Source: CAZNUP01 sp964609775
GTDB lineage: Bacteria > Patescibacteriota > Microgenomatia > JAMCZE01
Direction of reading: 5' to 3'
DNA length: 17,940 nucleotides
Assembly: GCA_964609775.1 (NCBI GenBank)
Contig: CAZSSJ010000020.1
Location: 1 to 17,940 of the forward strand
Within the stretch, counting starts at the first letter, position 1. Each line of letters begins with the position of its first letter. The position numbers and the translations under genes are program-made. Shown in pieces: positions 6,908 to 17,850 of this stretch. The notes under the pieces were generated by a model that was not told the DNA's origin, made no database searches, and was given only the letters and a program-made list of their open reading frames with translations.

Positions 6908-7441
6908 ATGAATATACCTGATAGTTACAGCACTAAGAACGTCAATCCTCAAGACCTGGTCAAATACGAAAAGATGCGGAAGGACAAAATCCTCTACTTT
7001 AAAGTCCTGATGGCTGATCTCCTGGCCGAAATCTACAAAATTTTGATGGCAAGATCTTTTTCTGAAGTTGATGAGTTGAATTCCTATCAAAAAGACCAAC
7101 CGAATAGTAAGCCGGTCTTGTTAATCATTCCAGCTATTTGGTTAGGAGGAAAAGACATCTGTCCGCAATTTATTGACTATCTCGATGCAGGCGCCGCAGT
7201 TTGGAAAAAATTAACTGAATCAAAAATTCCAGTTAAAATATTTCTTTTAGGCGCCGAACATAAAGGAGAGGGTTTTTACATCAGAAAGGGAAAAAATATC
7301 TCCGAGCACAGCACAAAATTCCCGCTCAGGATTTTGCCGGCCAAGATGAAGAATTTCGTGATTTGGGTTTATGCAGCGTTGAAGAAGCCGAAGTACAGCG
7401 AAAATTTCTCGATCAGAACGGTGGTCTGTTTGCTTCGATAA
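6908..7441 (+). CDS. YdcF/DUF218-like protein, 5' reading frame of a frame-split gene
   Basis: This frame encodes the N-terminal part of one protein. Coding character holds to about LLGAEHKGEGFYIRKGK (7289-7294). After that the frame continues with a low-quality sequence to a stop at 7441, while the sensible protein continues in the -1 frame. The PVLLIIPAIWLGGK strand and the DYLDAGAAVWKKLTE helix resemble the opening of YdcF/SanA-type DUF218 proteins, thought to act in envelope metabolism. The match is by pattern only. It starts 6 nt after mltG without a Shine-Dalgarno site. Base composition is more AT-rich than that of its neighbours. Confidence 0.5.
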   Translation: MNIPDSYSTKNVNPQDLVKYEKMRKDKILYFKVLMADLLAEIYKILMARSFSEVDELNSYQKDQPNSKPVLLIIPAIWLGGKDICPQFIDYLDAGAAVWKKLTESKIPVKIFLLGAEHKGEGFYIRKGKNISEHSTKFPLRILPAKMKNFVIWVYAALKKPKYSENFSIRTVVCLLR

Positions 7442-7668
7442 TCACTGTCACCGCCGCCTCTCAACTCACCCGATACTTCCTAATTCAGCGAGGATACAAA
7501 ATTAACTCTCTGTATTTTGTCGTCCGTGATAAAGAGTCATACTTTCATGCCGAAAACAAACTCGCTGAGCGCTACATGATTGCCTTGACGCTGGTCGATC
7601 CTAAATGGCAGGGTGAATACGGTCAAAAACTCCGGTTCTATCTCCGAAATCACCGCAAACCAAATTAA
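7264..7668 (+). CDS. YdcF/DUF218-like protein, 3' reading frame of the frame-split gene
   Basis: This frame continues the upstream protein as GKKYLRAQHKIPAQDFAGQDEEFRDLGLCSVEEAEVQRKF. It then reads ASIITVTAASQLTRYFLIQRGYKI, which resembles the VTSxxHxxRA...G segment of DUF218 proteins. It ends FYLRNHRKPN at TAA 7668. An internal ATG at 7363 exists but would remove about 30 sensible residues, so the piece is best read as the end of the 6908 gene after a -1 shift near 7288-7297. The joined product would be about 253 residues. It may be a pseudogene, a sequencing slip, or a product of real frameshifting. Confidence 0.5.
   Translation, partial: RRGFLHQKGKKYLRAQHKIPAQDFAGQDEEFRDLGLCSVEEAEVQRKFLDQNGGLFASIITVTAASQLTRYFLIQRGYKINSLYFVVRDKESYFHAENKLAERYMIALTLVDPKWQGEYGQKLRFYLRNHRKPN
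7288..7297 (+). other. Slippery sequence at the frame change
   Basis: GGGAAAAAAT. In the incoming frame it reads G GGA AAA AAT, so both G-GGA-AAA and A-AAA-AAT fit the X-XXY-YYZ pattern for -1 slippage. The A6 run could also allow polymerase slippage or an indel error. The frame that makes sense afterwards is exactly the -1 frame. Confidence 0.5.
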
Positions 7669-7700
7669 TAATTATCCACTTGGGTAGACCGAACAACCTC

Positions 7701-7728
7701 TTGCATTTCCCGTTTTTTCTGTTAAACT
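7701..7728 (+). promoter_or_regulatory. rpoB operon promoter
   Basis: TTGCAT (7701-7706), a 16-nt spacer and TAAACT (7723-7728) preceded by TGT, an extended -10. The start point would be near 7735, leaving a leader of about 135 nt before the preferred rpoB ATG. It is the best promoter in the only longer untranslated leader of the window. Confidence 0.6.
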
Positions 7729-7749
7729 ATCCCTGATTCAATAACTTTT

Positions 7750-7856
7750 GAGGCGAACATATTGTGGGTTCGCTCTTTTCTGTCGTGTTTCAAAGCTGAA
7801 GTTGCATCACGACAGTCCAATCTGCTTTCACCCCGCGAAGCTTAAGCGAAGTGGGG
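7750..7856 (+). promoter_or_regulatory. Structured rpoB leader with attenuator-like hairpins
   Basis: There are three stems. First, GAGGCGAAC (7750-7758) pairs with GTTCGCTC (7768-7775) with one bulged G, followed by TTTTC, a terminator-like layout. Second, CTGTCGTG (7780-7787) pairs perfectly with CACGACAG (7808-7815) around 20 nt. Third, CCCCGC (7831-7836) pairs with GTGGGG (7851-7856) with one G-U pair. The third would bury the GTG at 7851 and leave the ATG at 7869 free. Control of RNA polymerase synthesis by attenuation is plausible but inferred. Confidence 0.45.
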
Positions 7857-7868
7857 CTTTCTGACCAA

Positions 7869-10800
7869 ATGCCAAAAGATCGCTCGTCACGCTCTGCTAC
7901 CACTATTCATCAGGAAGAAGCACCCCAACCGCGGATCTACTGGGGCAAAAGTTATCCTTCACTTCCGGAACTCGACTTCCTCTCCGTTCAAAAAGAATCC
8001 TACGGAAAATTTCTGGCCGAAGACTTTGGCGAACTCGTTTCCGAAATTTCTCCAATCTCCGACTTCACCGGTAAAAACTGGGAGCTGACTCTCGGCAAGT
8101 ACACCTTCGGAAAACCCAAATACACCGCCTCCCAGGCAGCCATCAAAGGCGTCACTTTTGACATGCCGGTGCGCATCGAAGCCAGACTTCTTAATAAGCA
8201 AACCGGCGAGGTGACTACCCAAGAGGTCTTTTTTGGCGAGTTGCCTGTCATGACTCCGGCCGGTACTTTTGTGGTCAACGGCATCGAACGTGCTGTGGTC
8301 AACCAACTCGTTCGGTCCGCAGGGGTCTATTTCCTTGGCGATGTTGATGCTGTCACCGGCCGCATGCTCTACTTTGCCGAAATTCGCCCCTCTTTTCGCG
8401 GCAGCTGGCTCGAGTTCAACATCAGCCGTAACAATGTCATTTCCGTCCGCATTGATCGCCGGCGCAAATTCCCGGTAACGACTTTCCTCCGGGCCATCGG
8501 TATTGGCTCTAATGAAGAAATTCAAAAACTGTTTGCCTCTGTTGACAATGGCGCTGAAGCTTTTATTGAGAATACCTTTAAGAAAGACCCTACCCATGGT
8601 TCCGCCGAAGGGGCTATGGAAATCTATAAAAAGATGCGCCCCGGCGAACCCGCGGTCGTCGAAACAGCCATAGACTATATTAACGACCTTTTCTTCAATG
8701 TTCGCCGCTATAATCTCGGCAAAGTCGGACGCTATAAGATCAACAAACGCCTCAAGTTATCGATCCCCAACGAACCAGAAAACTGGGTTTTGCGTCGGGA
8801 AGACATCATCGAAACCATCAAATATCTCATTCGCCTCCAGAAAGGTGACGTTGACACCTATACTGACGATATTGACCACCTTGCTAACCGTCGCCTCCGC
8901 CGTGTCGGGGAACTTGTTGGCAGCGTCGCCGTCCGGGTTGGTCTTCTTCGTCTCGAACGGACGGTCAAGGAAAGAATGAGTCTTTTAGATCCCAAAACCA
9001 AAGTCATGCCCAATCAGGTCATTAACGCCCGACCCTTGATTTCCGCCGTCAATGAATTTTTCCGCACTTCCCAACTCTCCGCCATTCTGGAGCAGACCAA
9101 TCCTCTTTCCGAGGTCGACACTTTGCGAAAATTATCCGTCATGGGCGTTGGCGGCATTAGCCGGGAAAGAGCTAGTTTCAGTATTCGCGACATTAATGCC
9201 TCCCAATACAGTCGCATTTGTCCTATCCGTTCTCCTGAAGGCCCCAACATCGGCCTAGTCACCTTCATGAGTCTCTATGCTCGCGTTGACGAGTACGGCT
9301 TTCTCCTTGCTCCCTATCGTAAGCTCGAAAAAGTCGGGGACAAGGTCAAAATTTCCAAAGATATTGTCTATTTAGCAGCTGACGACGAACGGGACTTTAA
9401 AATCACGCATGCCGAAGTGGGCATTGACCAGAACACTTTCTTAACCGACCGCCGGGTTCCGGTCCGTTTCCGGGGGGATTTCCTTGAAGCCAACACTGAA
9501 GATGTTAACTTAATTGATGTGATTCCCCGCCAGGTTGTTGGCACCGCCGCTGCTCTCATTCCCTACCTTCAGCACGATGACGGTATCCGCGCCCTCATGG
9601 GTAGTAACATGCAGTCACAGGCTGTTCCTTTAGTGCGCCCACAATCCCCAGTCGTTGGCACCGGCGTCGAAACTGACGTCGCCTCCTCAATGGGCTGGGT
9701 AGCCAAAGCTCGTCACGACGGCGAAGCCATCTTCGTTGACGGTAATAAAATCGTTCTCAAAATTTCTAAGCCAACTAGGGAAGATGAAGATGAAGAGGAA
9801 GAAACCGACAAAATAAAAATTAACGGCAACCTAGAAACCTATCTGTTGACCAAGTTCAAAAAGACCGATCCCAACGGCACTTGCTATTCCCAAAAGCCAC
9901 TCGTCAAAGTCGGCCAGACCGTTCGTAAAGGTGACGCTCTCATTGACGGCCCCGCTGCCGAAGATGGTGAACTAGCTCTCGGCACCAATTTGACCATCGC
10001 CTACATGCACTTTGAGGGTTACGGCTACGAGGACGCCATCATCGTTTCTGACCGTCTTGTCAAAGAAGATCTCTTAACCAGTATCCATATCGAGGAATAC
10101 GAATGTGAAGTCGTCGACACCAAACTCGGACCCGAAGAGCTGACTCGGGACATCCCCAATGTTGGCGAATTAGACCTGGCCAATCTCGATGAAGGCGGGA
10201 TTGTCGTCATCGGCGCCGAAGCCGGCCCCAATGACATTTTAGTCGGCAAGATCGCTCCTAAAGGCGAGACTGAGCTGTCAGCTGAAGAGCGCCTACTCCG
10301 GGCCATTTTTGGTGAAAAAGCCCGAGAGGTTCGCGACACTTCTCTCCGCATGCCCCACGGTGAGCACGGAACAGTCATTGGCATCACCATTCTTGATAAA
10401 GAGAAGGGCGACGAGCTCTCTCCTGGAACGAGCAAACTCATCAAAGTCAAAGTGGCTCAGATCCGCAAAGTTTCCGTCGGTGACAAAGTCGCCGGCCGGC
10501 ACGGCAACAAAGGTGTCATCTCCCGCATCGTCGCTTCAGCTGACATGCCCCACCTTGAGGATGGCACGCCAATTGACATCATGATCTCGCCCTTGTCCGT
10601 CCTTGGCCGGATGAACCTTGGCCAGCTTCTCGAAACCCACCTCGGTTGGGCGATGTCTCACCTGGGACGAAAAATCACTGTGCCCGTTTTCGAACAAATT
10701 CCCGAGGAGCTTCTCATTGACGCCCTCAAAAAGGCCGGTCTTCCATCTGACGGCAAGGCCCAGGTCATCGACGGCCGGACCGGTGAAACCTTTCCCGAAC

Positions 10801-11352
10801 GCATCGTTGTCGGCACGGGCTACATTCTCAAACTCATTCACATGGTTGAGGACAAGACCCACGCCCGCTCGACTGGCCCCTATTCTCTTGTCACCCAACA
10901 GCCGCTTGGTGGTAAGGCTCAGATGGGTGGCCAACGCTTGGGGGAAATGGAAGTTTGGGCGCTTGAGGCCCATCGCGCTGCCTACACCCTTCAGGAAATG
11001 CTCACGATCAAATCGGACGACGTCGTGGGGCGCGCCAAAGCTTTCGAAGCCATCGTCAAAGGGACTGATATTCCCCAATCCACGATCCCCGAATCGTTCA
11101 AAGTTCTGGTCAAAGAACTCCAAAGCTTGGCTCTTTCTGTCCAACCCCTAGGCATTGTCACTGCCCAACCACTTGCCACCACCGGAAGCGGTAGTGATCA
11201 ACTCGAAGAGAAAGTCCAAAAAGAGGTTAAGGAACTTGAGGAAATCCTTGAGGCCAAAACAGACTCGGAGGACACTCCGGCCCACGAAGCCAGTGCCGCC
11301 GGCGAAAACGTCATTAGTGTCAAATCCGACGAAGAAATAAAGGAGGAAGTCA

Positions 11353-11360
<8 letters not shown>
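7869..11360 (+). CDS. rpoB: DNA-directed RNA polymerase subunit beta
   Basis: The beta subunit of RNA polymerase, complete at 1163 residues from ATG 7869. A GTG at 7851 would add six residues but lies in a hairpin. Core motifs are LANRRLRRVGEL, the rifampicin-region stretch SQLSAILEQTNPLSEVDTLR, RICPIRSPEGPNIGL, GYGYEDAIIVSDR, VSVGDKVAGRHGNKGVIS and the C-terminal GGQRLGEMEVWALEAHRAAY. The last ~70 residues, after LALSVQPLG, form an acidic tail (EEKVQKEVKELEEILEAK...). Rifampicin-contact positions differ from E. coli: Q513 is Ala405, D516 is Glu408, H526 is Thr418 and R529 is Lys421, while S531 is kept as Ser423. Its stop overlaps rpoC by 8 nt. Confidence 0.97.
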
Positions 11361-15071
<3,711 letters not shown>

Positions 15072-15075
<4 letters not shown>

Positions 15076-15103
15076 TCAAGTTTGACTAAATTTGTCCAAT
15101 TTG
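15072..15103 (+). repeat. Hairpin and degenerate repeat between rpoC and rpsL
   Basis: TTAGTCA (15072-15078) pairs with TGACTAA (15083-15089) around AGTT, right at the rpoC stop. It is followed by AAATTTGTCCAATTTG (15088-15103), which recurs exactly at 15582-15597 after rpsL. The spacer is built from roughly 10-nt units of the form ATTTGnCnA. TTGACT (15082-15087), 17 nt and TTAACA (15105-15110) could act as a weak promoter for rpsL. Confidence 0.45.
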
Positions 15104-15120
15104 GTTAACACACAAATCAG

Positions 15121-15579
15121 GTGCCCACCATCAATCAACTGATCAAAAAAGGTCGTCGAAATAAGTCAAAAAAAGTCCGGGCCACCGCGCTCCGGAAGTT
15201 TTTTAATGCCAAGCACCGCCAAATGAAGAGCATTGACTCGCCCTTCAAACGAGGAGTTTGCACAGTCGTCAAAACGATGACTCCCAAAAAACCAAATTCA
15301 GCGCTTCGTAAGGTAGCCCGTGTTCGTCTGTCAAATAAGCAGGAAGTCACCGCCTACATTCAGGGCATTGGCCACACTCTAGCCGAACATTCCATCGTGT
15401 TAGTTCGTGGTGGTCGCGTTAAAGATCTACCTGGGGTCAAATATCACATCGTCCGCGGCAAGTTTGACGCCGGCGGAGTGGTGGGCCGAAAGCAGTCTCG
15501 CAGTAAATATGGCAGCAAAACTGGGGAAACCGGAGGGGTTGCTAAACCAATTGCCACCGCCACCCCCCCGGCGTCTTAA
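15121..15579 (+). CDS. rpsL: 30S ribosomal protein S12
   Basis: Ribosomal protein S12, at the decoding centre of the 30S subunit. It has 152 residues against 124 in E. coli. The GTG start gives MPTINQLIKKGRR, the expected N-terminus. RGVCTVVKTMTPKKPNSALRKVARVRL and EHSIVLVRGGRVKDLPGVKYHIVRG are nearly invariant family blocks. The lysine of the streptomycin-resistance codon (Lys43 in E. coli) is kept (Lys56), and so is the Asp of KDLPG that RimO modifies in other bacteria. A 13-residue insertion before PFKRGVCT (around LRKFFNAKHRQMKSIDS) and a C-terminal tail (TGETGGVAKPIATATPPAS) explain the extra length. It lies between rpoC and rpsG with short repeat-bearing spacers. Confidence 0.95.
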   Translation: MPTINQLIKKGRRNKSKKVRATALRKFFNAKHRQMKSIDSPFKRGVCTVVKTMTPKKPNSALRKVARVRLSNKQEVTAYIQGIGHTLAEHSIVLVRGGRVKDLPGVKYHIVRGKFDAGGVVGRKQSRSKYGSKTGETGGVAKPIATATPPAS

Positions 15580-15581
15580 TC

Positions 15582-15618
15582 AAATTTGTCCAATTTGACC
15601 AATTAGTCTAATTTACCT
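15582..15618 (+). repeat. Degenerate 9-nt tandem repeat with a likely rpsG promoter
   Basis: Four adjoining units read ATTTGTCCA, ATTTGACCA, ATTAGTCTA and ATTTACCTA, and they share a 16-nt word with the rpoC-rpsL spacer. TTGTCC (15586-15591) and TCTAAT (15607-15612) are 15 nt apart. The -10 ends 6 nt before the rpsG ATG, so the repeat may supply a leaderless promoter. Confidence 0.4.
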
Positions 15619-16101
15619 ATGCCTCGTTCCCGCAAAATCACCAAAAAAATCACCCCCACCGATCCCGTCTATAACAGCCGCCTCGTGGCCAAACTCATCA
15701 ACAAAACCATGCACGACGGCAAGAAGTCCGTTGCTTCCGGACAGATCTACCGTGCCCTTGAAATTCTCAAAGCCAAAAATCCCGAAGCCGACCCGTCAAA
15801 AACTCTCGAGCAGGCTTTAAACACCATCGCTCCCAAGATGGAAGTCCGTCCGAGGAGAGTGGGCGGCGCCTCCTATCAGGTTCCGATAGAAGTCCGCGGC
15901 GACAGAAAAACTCACCTGGCCATGAAATGGCTTCTGGAAGCCGCTCGCAGTCGCTCCAACAAAGAATTCCACACCTTTGCCGAAAAACTCGCCGTTGAAG
16001 TCCAGGATGCCATAAACGGTGTCGGCAGCGCCATCAAAAAGCGCGACACAATCCACAAAATGGCCGAGTCCAATCGAGCTTTTGCCCACCTGAGATGGTA
16101 G
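15619..16101 (+). CDS. rpsG: 30S ribosomal protein S7
   Basis: Ribosomal protein S7, a primary 16S rRNA-binding protein that starts assembly of the 30S head. It has 160 residues, close to the family norm. It opens with MPRSRKITKKI. VAKLINKTMHDGKKSVASGQIYRAL, ALNTIAPKMEVRPRRVGGASYQVPIEV and KKRDTIHKMAESNRAFAHLRW are the standard conserved blocks. No Shine-Dalgarno site precedes the ATG; a TCTAAT hexamer ends 6 nt upstream. It is the last gene of the str-type cluster here. No terminator hairpin follows, and the usual next genes (fusA or tuf) are absent because a recombinase cassette begins. Confidence 0.96.
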   Translation: MPRSRKITKKITPTDPVYNSRLVAKLINKTMHDGKKSVASGQIYRALEILKAKNPEADPSKTLEQALNTIAPKMEVRPRRVGGASYQVPIEVRGDRKTHLAMKWLLEAARSRSNKEFHTFAEKLAVEVQDAINGVGSAIKKRDTIHKMAESNRAFAHLRW

Positions 16102-16125
16102 TCTTCCATCACTAATCCTTCACTG

Positions 16126-16134
16126 TGCTAAAAT
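16126..16134 (+). promoter_or_regulatory. Extended -10 upstream of a short ORF
   Basis: TGC-TAAAAT (TG at 16126-16127, hexamer 16129-16134) ends 7 nt before ATG 16142. The weak -35 candidate is TTCCAT at 16104-16109 with a 19-nt spacer. The layout matches the leaderless pattern seen elsewhere in the window, which argues that ATG 16142 began a real gene. Confidence 0.4.
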
Positions 16135-16141
16135 CAATAAA

Positions 16142-16297
16142 ATGAAGTCTCTCTCGCTAGCAATTCTTGAAACCCTAGTTATTTCTGTGCTTTACTTGAA
16201 TAACATCCGTAACGGGAGTTCGAAGCCCACCGCCTTCACCAGCAAAGAAATTGAAGCAGGATTGGGGGCAGCGCTGGCTGCGCCCGCTTTACACTGA
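16142..16297 (+). pseudogene. Short leaderless ORF, possibly a gene truncated by the recombinase cassette
   Basis: A 51-codon ORF opening MKSLSLAILETLVISVLYLNN, a hydrophobic stretch, then SSKPTAFTSKEIEAGLGAALAAP to a TGA at 16295-16297. I do not recognise it. The first ~20 codons lie next to a good leaderless -10. The rest runs through the antisense of the recombinase tail and the inverted repeat, so the original gene may have lost its remainder when the cassette arrived. The missing part, if it survives, should lie beyond the right edge of the window. It may instead be a chance ORF. Confidence 0.25.
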
Positions 16298-17760
16298 GCG
16301 GCGTCGAAGTGCTCCGCAGTCAGCGCTGCAAAGGGATATTTTAAGTCCGGCCGGAGGTGCCGATTAAATAAAGAATAGTTCGAGCCGACAGTTTTTGCCA
16401 TGATTGCCAAATCATGGCACTCATTTTTTGCGCGCGCGATTTTTTGCGCCTGCAAGGCGCTAATTACGAATTCTCTCATAGGTTCGAGCCAAGAAGAACC
16501 AGTTTTTGAAATTCTGGCAATTTGCTCTGTTATTTTTAGTTTTTCTTCAAATAATTCGTTTTTCTTTTCTTTATAAACTTCCGGTTCCACCACTTGATCT
16601 AAATATCCGTTTAATAATCTATTAAGTTTTATTTCAATACCTTTTTGGTTCTCGCCAAGCCTTTTTAATTCTGTTTCAGAATTTTCCTGGTCTTTTTTCT
16701 CGTCTGCCGCCATCCATTTTTCAAAATATGGTTCCCAATCCTGGTGCAAGCCGCAATCACCCATGACCTTTTTTAGTTGTTGTTCAATTTCGCTTTCGGG
16801 TGCATATTTTTGCAAACAAGGTTTCAGCTTTTTAGTACAGCGGTAATAGATAAAAGTTTGCGAAGTTCCATTTTTATACTTTTTAATATGTTGCTCTGCG
16901 GTGATTGCGGCGCCGCACTCGCCGCAGGTCGCCAGACCTGCAAAAGCAAAATCATGACCTTTTTGGCGGGGCCGAAGAATTTTTTCCACTTGTTTTTGGA
17001 CTTCCTTAAATAATTGTTTGGAGATGAAGCATTTGTGGGAGCCTTCATAATATTCGTTAGCATATTTTAAAATTCCCACATAGAATTTATTCGACAACAT
17101 CTTTTTAATTTGATCAACTTTAATAGGTTTCCCACAACTTTCCCGCTTCATCCCAAACTTAAACATAAAGTTTGAAATTTCCGTAAACGATTTATTGCCT
17201 TCGGTAAAAAGCTGAAAAGCCTTTTTAACAACTTTAGAAAGTTCCGGGTCAACATCAACGGCTCTGGTTTTAGGATTGTTAATATACCCATAAGGCGCTT
17301 TTGAGGGCCATTCACCACGACGCAGTTTTTGACGATTACCTCGTTTTACATTTTCCGATAAATTATCCACATAATATTTTGACTGGCCGAAGGCAATTGA
17401 TAACATAAATTTCCCTTGGGGAGTATTCTCAAACCAAAAAGACGGGAATTTCAAATCCAAAAGTTTTCCGGTATCCAGTAAATAGATAACTTTTCCGCCG
17501 TCAATTGAATTTCTGGCTAATCGGTCGGGGTGCCAACTAATAATGCCTTGAGCTTCACCTTTTTCAATTTTCTTTAACACCAGCGCAAATTGCTCACGAC
17601 CTGGCATTTTGGCAGTTTTGGCTTCGGTGATAAATTCCGTGATTTCTAAATGATCGCGTTTGGCAAATTCTTTTAGTTCGGCAATTTGCGCCTCAATGGA
17701 TAAAACTTGTTTATCTTTTTCATCAGTGGATTTTCGGCAGTAGGCTATGTATTTATTCAT
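16192..17760 (-). CDS. Large serine recombinase (resolvase, recombinase and zinc-ribbon domains)
   Basis: A site-specific DNA recombinase of 522 residues. The resolvase domain has the nucleophile Ser11 in AYCRKSTDE and the active-site arginines of HPDRLARNS (Arg80, Arg83). The 'recombinase' domain follows (RRGEWPSKAPYGYINNPKTR to FYVGILKYANEYYEG). The zinc ribbon uses Cys279, Cys282, Cys308 and Cys315, and a coiled-coil-rich region runs from ~355 to ~445. From Asn466 on, the tail (NRHLRPDLKYPFAAL...) is encoded by the inverted repeat. The final residues, including VGFELP, come from a tRNA-T-arm-like palindrome, so the natural C-terminus may be shorter. The gene is AT-rich compared with rpoBC, a sign of transfer. 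It is likely the mobility enzyme of the cassette. Confidence 0.9.
   Translation of the reverse strand: MNKYIAYCRKSTDEKDKQVLSIEAQIAELKEFAKRDHLEITEFITEAKTAKMPGREQFALVLKKIEKGEAQGIISWHPDRLARNSIDGGKVIYLLDTGKLLDLKFPSFWFENTPQGKFMLSIAFGQSKYYVDNLSENVKRGNRQKLRRGEWPSKAPYGYINNPKTRAVDVDPELSKVVKKAFQLFTEGNKSFTEISNFMFKFGMKRESCGKPIKVDQIKKMLSNKFYVGILKYANEYYEGSHKCFISKQLFKEVQKQVEKILRPRQKGHDFAFAGLATCGECGAAITAEQHIKKYKNGTSQTFIYYRCTKKLKPCLQKYAPESEIEQQLKKVMGDCGLHQDWEPYFEKWMAADEKKDQENSETELKRLGENQKGIEIKLNRLLNGYLDQVVEPEVYKEKKNELFEEKLKITEQIARISKTGSSWLEPMREFVISALQAQKIARAKNECHDLAIMAKTVGSNYSLFNRHLRPDLKYPFAALTAEHFDAAQCKAGAASAAPNPASISLLVKAVGFELPLRMLFK
16214..16241 (+). other. tRNA T-arm/3'-end-like sequence, possible attachment site
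   Basis: GGGAGTTCGAAGCCC (16214-16228) resembles a T-arm with a TTCGAAG loop. It is followed by CACCGCCTTCACCA, which would be an acceptor strand plus CCA. No matching D-arm, anticodon arm or 5' acceptor strand lies upstream, so it is not a tRNA gene. Its place at the end of the recombinase gene makes a recombination site plausible. Confidence 0.3.
16253..16366 (+). repeat. Left arm of the inverted repeat
   Basis: Blocks 16253-16285 (33 nt, one mismatch) and 16313-16366 (54 nt, two mismatches) match the reverse complement of 17908-17940 and 17851-17904. Between the blocks the left arm has 27 nt where the right arm has 3. The repeat contains two CAGCGCTG palindromes and TCCGGCCGGA. It encodes part of the recombinase C-terminus on the minus strand. 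Confidence 0.85.
16292..16311 (+). repeat. REP-like element inserted in the left arm
   Basis: CACTGAGCGGCGTCGAAGTG accounts for most of the extra 24 nt of the left arm and is a variant of the element at 1850-1869. The right arm lacks it, so it was either gained by the left copy or lost from the right. Confidence 0.55.
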
Positions 17761-17850
17761 ACTTTGGTCTTGTACTATTGTACTGTATTAAAAAGTTCTT
17801 TAAAATTCTTCCTTGTTAATTTTTGCGTTTTTTCTTCTGTTCTTTCATTC
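17761..17850 (-). promoter_or_regulatory. Recombinase upstream region
   Basis: On the minus strand, TTTAAA, 16 nt and TACAAT form a plausible promoter, with the -10 ending 16 nt before the ATG. AGTACAAT-AGTACAAG is a direct repeat that overlaps the -10, and it contains GTAC-AATA-GTAC, a small inverted repeat that could be an operator. No strong Shine-Dalgarno site is visible. Confidence 0.35.

Noticed and set aside
7831..7856. A third copy of the CTGAGC...GTCGAAG repeat in the rpoB leader
   Set aside because: It shares AGCGAAGT but lacks the GTCGAAG half, so the match is too weak to claim.
7851..7868. GTG 7851 as the rpoB start
   Set aside because: It lies in a predicted stem and has no ribosome-binding site. 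ATG 7869 gives a normal RpoB N-terminus.
10536..11144. Long antisense ORFs within rpoB and rpoC
   Set aside because: They mirror strong coding sequence on the plus strand and show no family motifs or start signals of their own.
16142..16241. A complete tRNA gene ending at the CCA-like sequence
   Set aside because: Only the T-arm and 3' end look right. No D-arm, anticodon arm or full acceptor pairing is present upstream.
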